NCBI GenBank assembly: GCA_030146905.1 | Contig: JASLAV010000322.1 | Coordinates: 1 to 9,048, forward strand | Direction of reading: 5' to 3' | Source of the DNA: Lentzea sp. | GTDB lineage: Bacteria; Actinomycetota; Actinomycetes; Mycobacteriales; Pseudonocardiaceae | DNA length: 9,048 nucleotides | Shown here: positions 8,801 through 9,048 of the stretch, one piece after another | How positions within the stretch are numbered: position 1 is the first letter of the stretch | Layout of the letters: each line of letters opens with the position of its first letter | The notes under the pieces: generated by a model | What the model was told of the DNA's origin: nothing | What the model saw: the letters and a program-made list of their open reading frames with translations, nothing else | The model's database searches: none | Translations under genes and position numbers: made by a program

Positions 8801-9048
8801 ATCAGACGGCCGATGCCACCCGCGCCACCGGTGATCCAGTAGACGCCGTCGTCCCGCAGCAGCGACCCGCCACTGCCGGAGGTGGGCAGTTCCTCGGTCT
8901 CCCTGGTCAGACGACCGCCGGAGAGGTCGTAGGCGACCTCGGCGCCGGCCTGACCGGCTTCGGCGCGCACGATCGTCTCGAACCGCGCGGTGTCGACCGG
9001 ACCGTCGACCAGCACGACCTTGCCCCGGACCGCCGGGTTCTCCTTGTG
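2857..9048 (-). CDS. Trans-AT type I polyketide synthase PKS-A, 5'-partial (KR-ACP-KS-DH*-ACP-KS)
   Basis: A multimodular assembly-line PKS that extends and reduces a polyketide chain held on phosphopantetheine arms of its ACPs in the cytoplasm. The reading frame is open from the right edge, so the true start lies outside the window. A GTG at 9015 is only an internal valine, because in-frame codons continue upstream of it. The visible 2063 residues carry, in order: KR1 (1-298), ACP1 (325-399, Ser360), KS1 (454-887, Cys627/His763/His803), flanking linker (888-1050), DH-like domain (1066-1316), ACP2 (1330-1407, Ser1367), KS2 (1438-1862, Cys1604/His1737/His1776), flanking linker (1863-2018) and a 45-residue tail. 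There is no AT domain after either KS, and motifs such as GNSHAVLANRIS in KS2 are typical of trans-AT enzymes. The protein ends after a KS, so its last module is completed by PKS-B. The stop overlaps the PKS-B start by 14 bases, which implies one operon. Module function is inferred from family knowledge; the product is unknown. Confidence 0.96.
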   Translation of the reverse strand, partial: HKENPAVRGKVVLVDGPVDTARFETIVRAEAGQAGAEVAYDLSGGRLTRETEELPTSGSGGSLLRDDGVYWITGGAGGIGRLIAAHLCARHGATVVLSGRGESAEIADLRGRFGDRIEYRQADVTDLTSVRAAAKAISDRFGRLDGIFHAAGVLDDGYLVTTPVETTAPVLAPKLTGTAHLDEVCREHGADFLLLFGSVAGTFGSAAQTGYAAANAFLDAWARRASSHVVRAVDWPLWAEGGMRVDPATEAYLRKTTGTVPLPTAAALGALERALGADAPSQRIVMYGDAPKLRRYAGLTKDVPVARPAAAPAAVRSDVDDRTLTARTEEYLRHLFAELTGQEPERIRADQKLERYGIDSLVVVDVTSRLEDDFGSLPKTLFFEHVDLRGVAGHLLAEHRPRLVEMFGQGEEQAPVEAVSPQEPEETEPPREPDPGPAPIARTETVQRPAEQGDHDIAVIGMSGRYPGADTLEEFWTLLSEGRHSFEPVPRDRWRQQDIHYGERDVPGKSVVKTGTFLRDIDAFDPRYFSLSQRQAELLSPEVRLLLQAGVTALEDAGYSRETIQRRYQGDVGVLVGSMNNSYSLYGFQNMLVRGTATSGSEIGVFANMLSYFYGFTGPSMFLDTMCASSSTCVHQAVRMLRAGECRMAVVGGINLMLHPYDLIATSQAHFTSKTADLLRSYGLGTDGTVLGEGVGMVVLKPLREAVADGDHVYGVIRGSGMTNAGVRNGFTVPSPVQQARAIEKALDDAGVDARTISYLEGHGSATSLGDPIEIRGATSAFRRDTADRGFCALGSVKSNVAHLLSGSGIVGLTKVLLQLKHRTLVKSLHSETLNPAIDFAETPFVVQRERAEWVRPVIDGQTVPRRAGVTSIGAGGANVHIVVEEHDPVSLPVADSGAPRLIVCSATTPQALGRVLRDLHAHVLATRPGLDPLAYTLQTGKNEMPCRIAFVAADTGAVTAKLAKLSEVDWTSAVAPDGVWFVPSTMGVTDPPEEAEVERALAETDLRALAAAWTTGAAVDWDVLWPRAARPAKLSLPGYPFERVRCWYPGFDDAPSVLDPIAFARRAHPWVGVNESDLGGIRYRLDLRGDELLDYVYSVRRERRYATIALVDGVLAFAEVAGLGDGWAVRDARWAALPAPSREQRLTWRLGASRAELHDQDGAVVFGADLAAAAEPPRQRDSAIDAPLSVDERAFYAKLGELGVDARPYARVVGGVAEIGGRLLVRVAEPVVSQDPHKRRVRVPAHVLNGLVQAVQYLTSDADATVVRLRSAEGTDLGSTGAIVLEDKGTAFDVRFLDESGTVLGRWEGVEFGNTPPATVTGAGDGDGEIRDRLTAQVRETVAELLKTDPADVDLDTHFPAFGFESISLASLAQELGGRLGIDLSPAVFFQHPNIRGLVGKLAEEVGTSAPAGPAPAVPSSLPPALPAALPPVEQETDAVAIIGIAGRFPGADDPDALWERLREGADLVSPYPADRFDGRYAEIVARADFPKFAGLVEGVDRFDAGFFALSRLEAELMDPQQRLALETVWTALENAGYPPARLPADTGVFFGVSGSDYHHLLNASGVEPDGYTATGNSHAVLANRISFLLDVRGPSEPIDTACSSSLVALHRAVESIRSGRCAMALAGGVNLLLSVDTFVSTHAAGMLSPDGRCKTFSADADGYVRAEGVAAVLLKPLSAALRDGDNIHGVVLGTAENHGGRAATLTAPNASAQAEVVEAAMRGIDPDSIGFVEAHGTGTALGDPVEVEALSTAYRNLGGSATRALGAVKANIGHAEAAAGLAGVFKVLGQMEHRELLAVPHLDRLNPHLKLDGSGFEVLRSTRPWLPETDASGAVLPLRAGVSSFGFGGVNAHVVLEAPPSRPEPVRADGPQAIVLSARDSDRLLARAKALRAFLGENSPSLPDLAFTLQVGREEMEQRLGFVARDVGGVVAALDAFLAGSTGLHTGSLRRARGAAVRRDRGMEPEVVAAVREGDLDRVLALWCEGRAVDWTSLHPLGERRVLVLPTYPFARERYWVPAASAPQAPAVPVTVIASPSFDVDARAAQLEAVLANREGPDALA
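2860..3462 (-). other. Flanking linker after KS2 and C-terminal tail (putative docking end)
   Basis: About 156 residues of KS flanking linker ending in LPTYPFARERYW (about 2007-2018) are followed by a 45-residue tail. The tail is Ala/Pro-rich, then has a short, probably helical Asp/Ala/Glu-rich stretch (FDVDARAAQLEAVLANRE). The helix would be well placed to hold the PKS-B N-terminus, but I do not recognise a named docking-domain family. No AT domain is present. Confidence 0.7.
2871..2882 (-). promoter_or_regulatory. Ribosome binding site of PKS-B
   Basis: GGGAGGG (2882 to 2876 on the minus strand) lies 5 bases before the ATG at 2870, inside the last codons of PKS-A. This good Shine-Dalgarno match decides the start of PKS-B. 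With the 14-base gene overlap, it points to translational coupling that keeps the two half-modules in step. Confidence 0.75.
3463..4737 (-). other. KS2 ketosynthase domain of PKS-A
   Basis: Ketosynthase with Cys1604 (DTACSSS), His1737 (EAHGTGT) and His1776 (KANIGH), all at normal spacing, so condensation competence is expected. GNSHAVLANRIS, SEPIDTACSSS and KANIGHAEAAAGLAGVFKVL-type sequences are hallmarks of trans-AT ketosynthases. It is the last catalytic domain of PKS-A; its KR and ACP partners are on PKS-B. Confidence 0.95.
4828..5061 (-). other. ACP2 acyl carrier domain of PKS-A
   Basis: Carrier domain with the phosphopantetheine site Ser1367 in FGFESISL (1363-1370). Glu1366 stands where most carriers have Asp, a conservative change. 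No Trp follows in helix II. It is joined to KS2 by an Ala/Pro-rich linker (about 1408-1436). It forms the KR-less module KS1-DH*-ACP2. Confidence 0.92.
5101..5853 (-). other. DH* dehydratase-like double-hotdog domain, catalytic residues lost
   Basis: The domain opens with HPWVGVNESDL (from His1069), the usual start of PKS dehydratases, and runs about 250 residues to WEGVEFGN, close to normal length. The catalytic His expected in the D-H-x-V context is Tyr1096 (LLDYVYS), and the Gly/Pro of the HxxxGxxxxP motif are not recognisable. The catalytic Asp of the second motif is Asn1250 (LNGLVQA), while Gln1254 is kept. A normal dehydration is therefore not expected. Asp-to-Asn changes also occur in double-bond-shifting and pyran-forming relatives of DH, but those generally keep the His. 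It is most likely a structural relic or a scaffold. Confidence 0.85.
5899..6387 (-). other. Flanking (AT-docking-type) linker after KS1
   Basis: About 163 residues between KS1 and the DH-like fold, ending in YPFERVRCWYP. In trans-AT PKSs this position holds the KS flanking subdomain, the remnant linker left where a cis AT would sit. It is too short for an AT (about 300 residues), and no GHSxG acyltransferase motif is seen. Assignment is by position and by the terminal motif. Confidence 0.8.
6388..7689 (-). other. KS1 ketosynthase domain of PKS-A, divergent but with intact triad
   Basis: Ketosynthase expected to take the chain from ACP1 and condense it with malonyl-ACP2. The nucleophile Cys627 lies in DTMCASSS, and the histidines are His763 (EGHGSAT) and His803 (KSNVAH). 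The spacings of 136 and 40 are normal, so nothing marks it as a non-elongating KS0. Several normally conserved positions differ: LLSPEVR (538-544) replaces the usual DPQ-type motif, HGSAT replaces HGTGT, and NVAH replaces NIGH. A second Cys (633) follows the active-site serines. Whether it elongates or only passes the chain on cannot be settled from sequence alone. Confidence 0.93.
7852..8076 (-). other. ACP1 acyl carrier domain of PKS-A
   Basis: Phosphopantetheine attachment domain, with motif YGIDSL at 356-361 and Ser360 as the modified residue. The following FGSLPKTLFFEH stretch (374-385) is of the type seen in trans-AT carrier domains that precede a KS. There is no Trp in the helix after the Ser, so it lacks the mark of beta-branching ACPs. 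A Glu/Pro-rich linker (400-453) joins it to KS1. Confidence 0.92.
8155..9048 (-). other. KR1 ketoreductase domain of PKS-A (partial at window edge)
   Basis: NADPH-dependent reduction of a beta-keto to a beta-hydroxy thioester on ACP1. Residues 1-60 are the end of the structural half of the KR. The catalytic half has the Rossmann loop ITGGAGGIG at residues 72-80. Lys174, Ser198, Tyr211 and Asn215 have the family spacing (24, 13 and 4), so the domain should be active. LDD at 154-156 is the signature of B-type KRs, which usually give the D-configured (often 3R) hydroxyl. That stereochemical call is inferred from the motif only. The KS of this module lies upstream, outside the window. Confidence 0.93.

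Noticed and set aside
9013..9015. GTG at 9015 as the start of PKS-A
   Set aside because: The frame stays open upstream to the window edge with KR-like sequence, and the GTG lies inside the KR structural half. The gene begins outside the window.

Overview
The window is entirely coding on the minus strand and lies inside a modular type I polyketide synthase (PKS) gene cluster of the AT-less (trans-acyltransferase) kind. Base composition is very GC-rich, nearly all third codon positions are G or C, and I saw no TTA codons in the real frames. This suggests a high-GC actinomycete. A Pseudonocardiales or Streptomyces-type host is plausible, but that is inference. There are two genes, both running off the window. 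No RNA gene, mobile element, CRISPR array, promoter or terminator was found, and no non-coding stretch is longer than a few bases.

Reading in the direction of transcription (right to left), the upstream gene (2857 to beyond 9048, called PKS-A here) enters at its 3' two thirds. It encodes KR1, ACP1, KS1, a flanking linker, a degenerate dehydratase fold (DH*), ACP2, KS2 and a second flanking linker, then ends in a short tail. Its stop overlaps the start of the downstream gene (before 1 to 2870, called PKS-B) by 14 bases. PKS-B encodes KR2, ACP3 and KS3, and KS3 runs off the left edge. No acyltransferase domain occurs between any KS and the next domain. Each KS whose 3' flank is visible (KS1 and KS2) is followed only by the short linker ending in a YPF...YW/CWYP motif. 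Malonyl units must therefore come from a discrete AT encoded elsewhere.

The modules visible are: (a) the end of a module, KR1-ACP1; (b) a KR-less module, KS1-DH*-ACP2, whose DH has lost both catalytic residues; (c) a module split between the two proteins, KS2 at the C-terminus of PKS-A and KR2-ACP3 at the N-terminus of PKS-B; (d) the start of a module, KS3. KS1, KS2 and KS3 each keep the Cys-His-His triad. KR1 keeps Lys-Ser-Tyr-Asn, whereas KR2 has Ala at the catalytic Ser position. The final product cannot be named from this fragment. Points of interest are the inactivated DH, the altered KR2, the split module, a divergent KS1 and a strong internal ribosome-binding-site-like sequence at the KR2/ACP3 boundary. 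In this answer PKS-A residues are numbered from the first complete codon in the window (9048 = residue 1), and PKS-B residues from the ATG at 2870.
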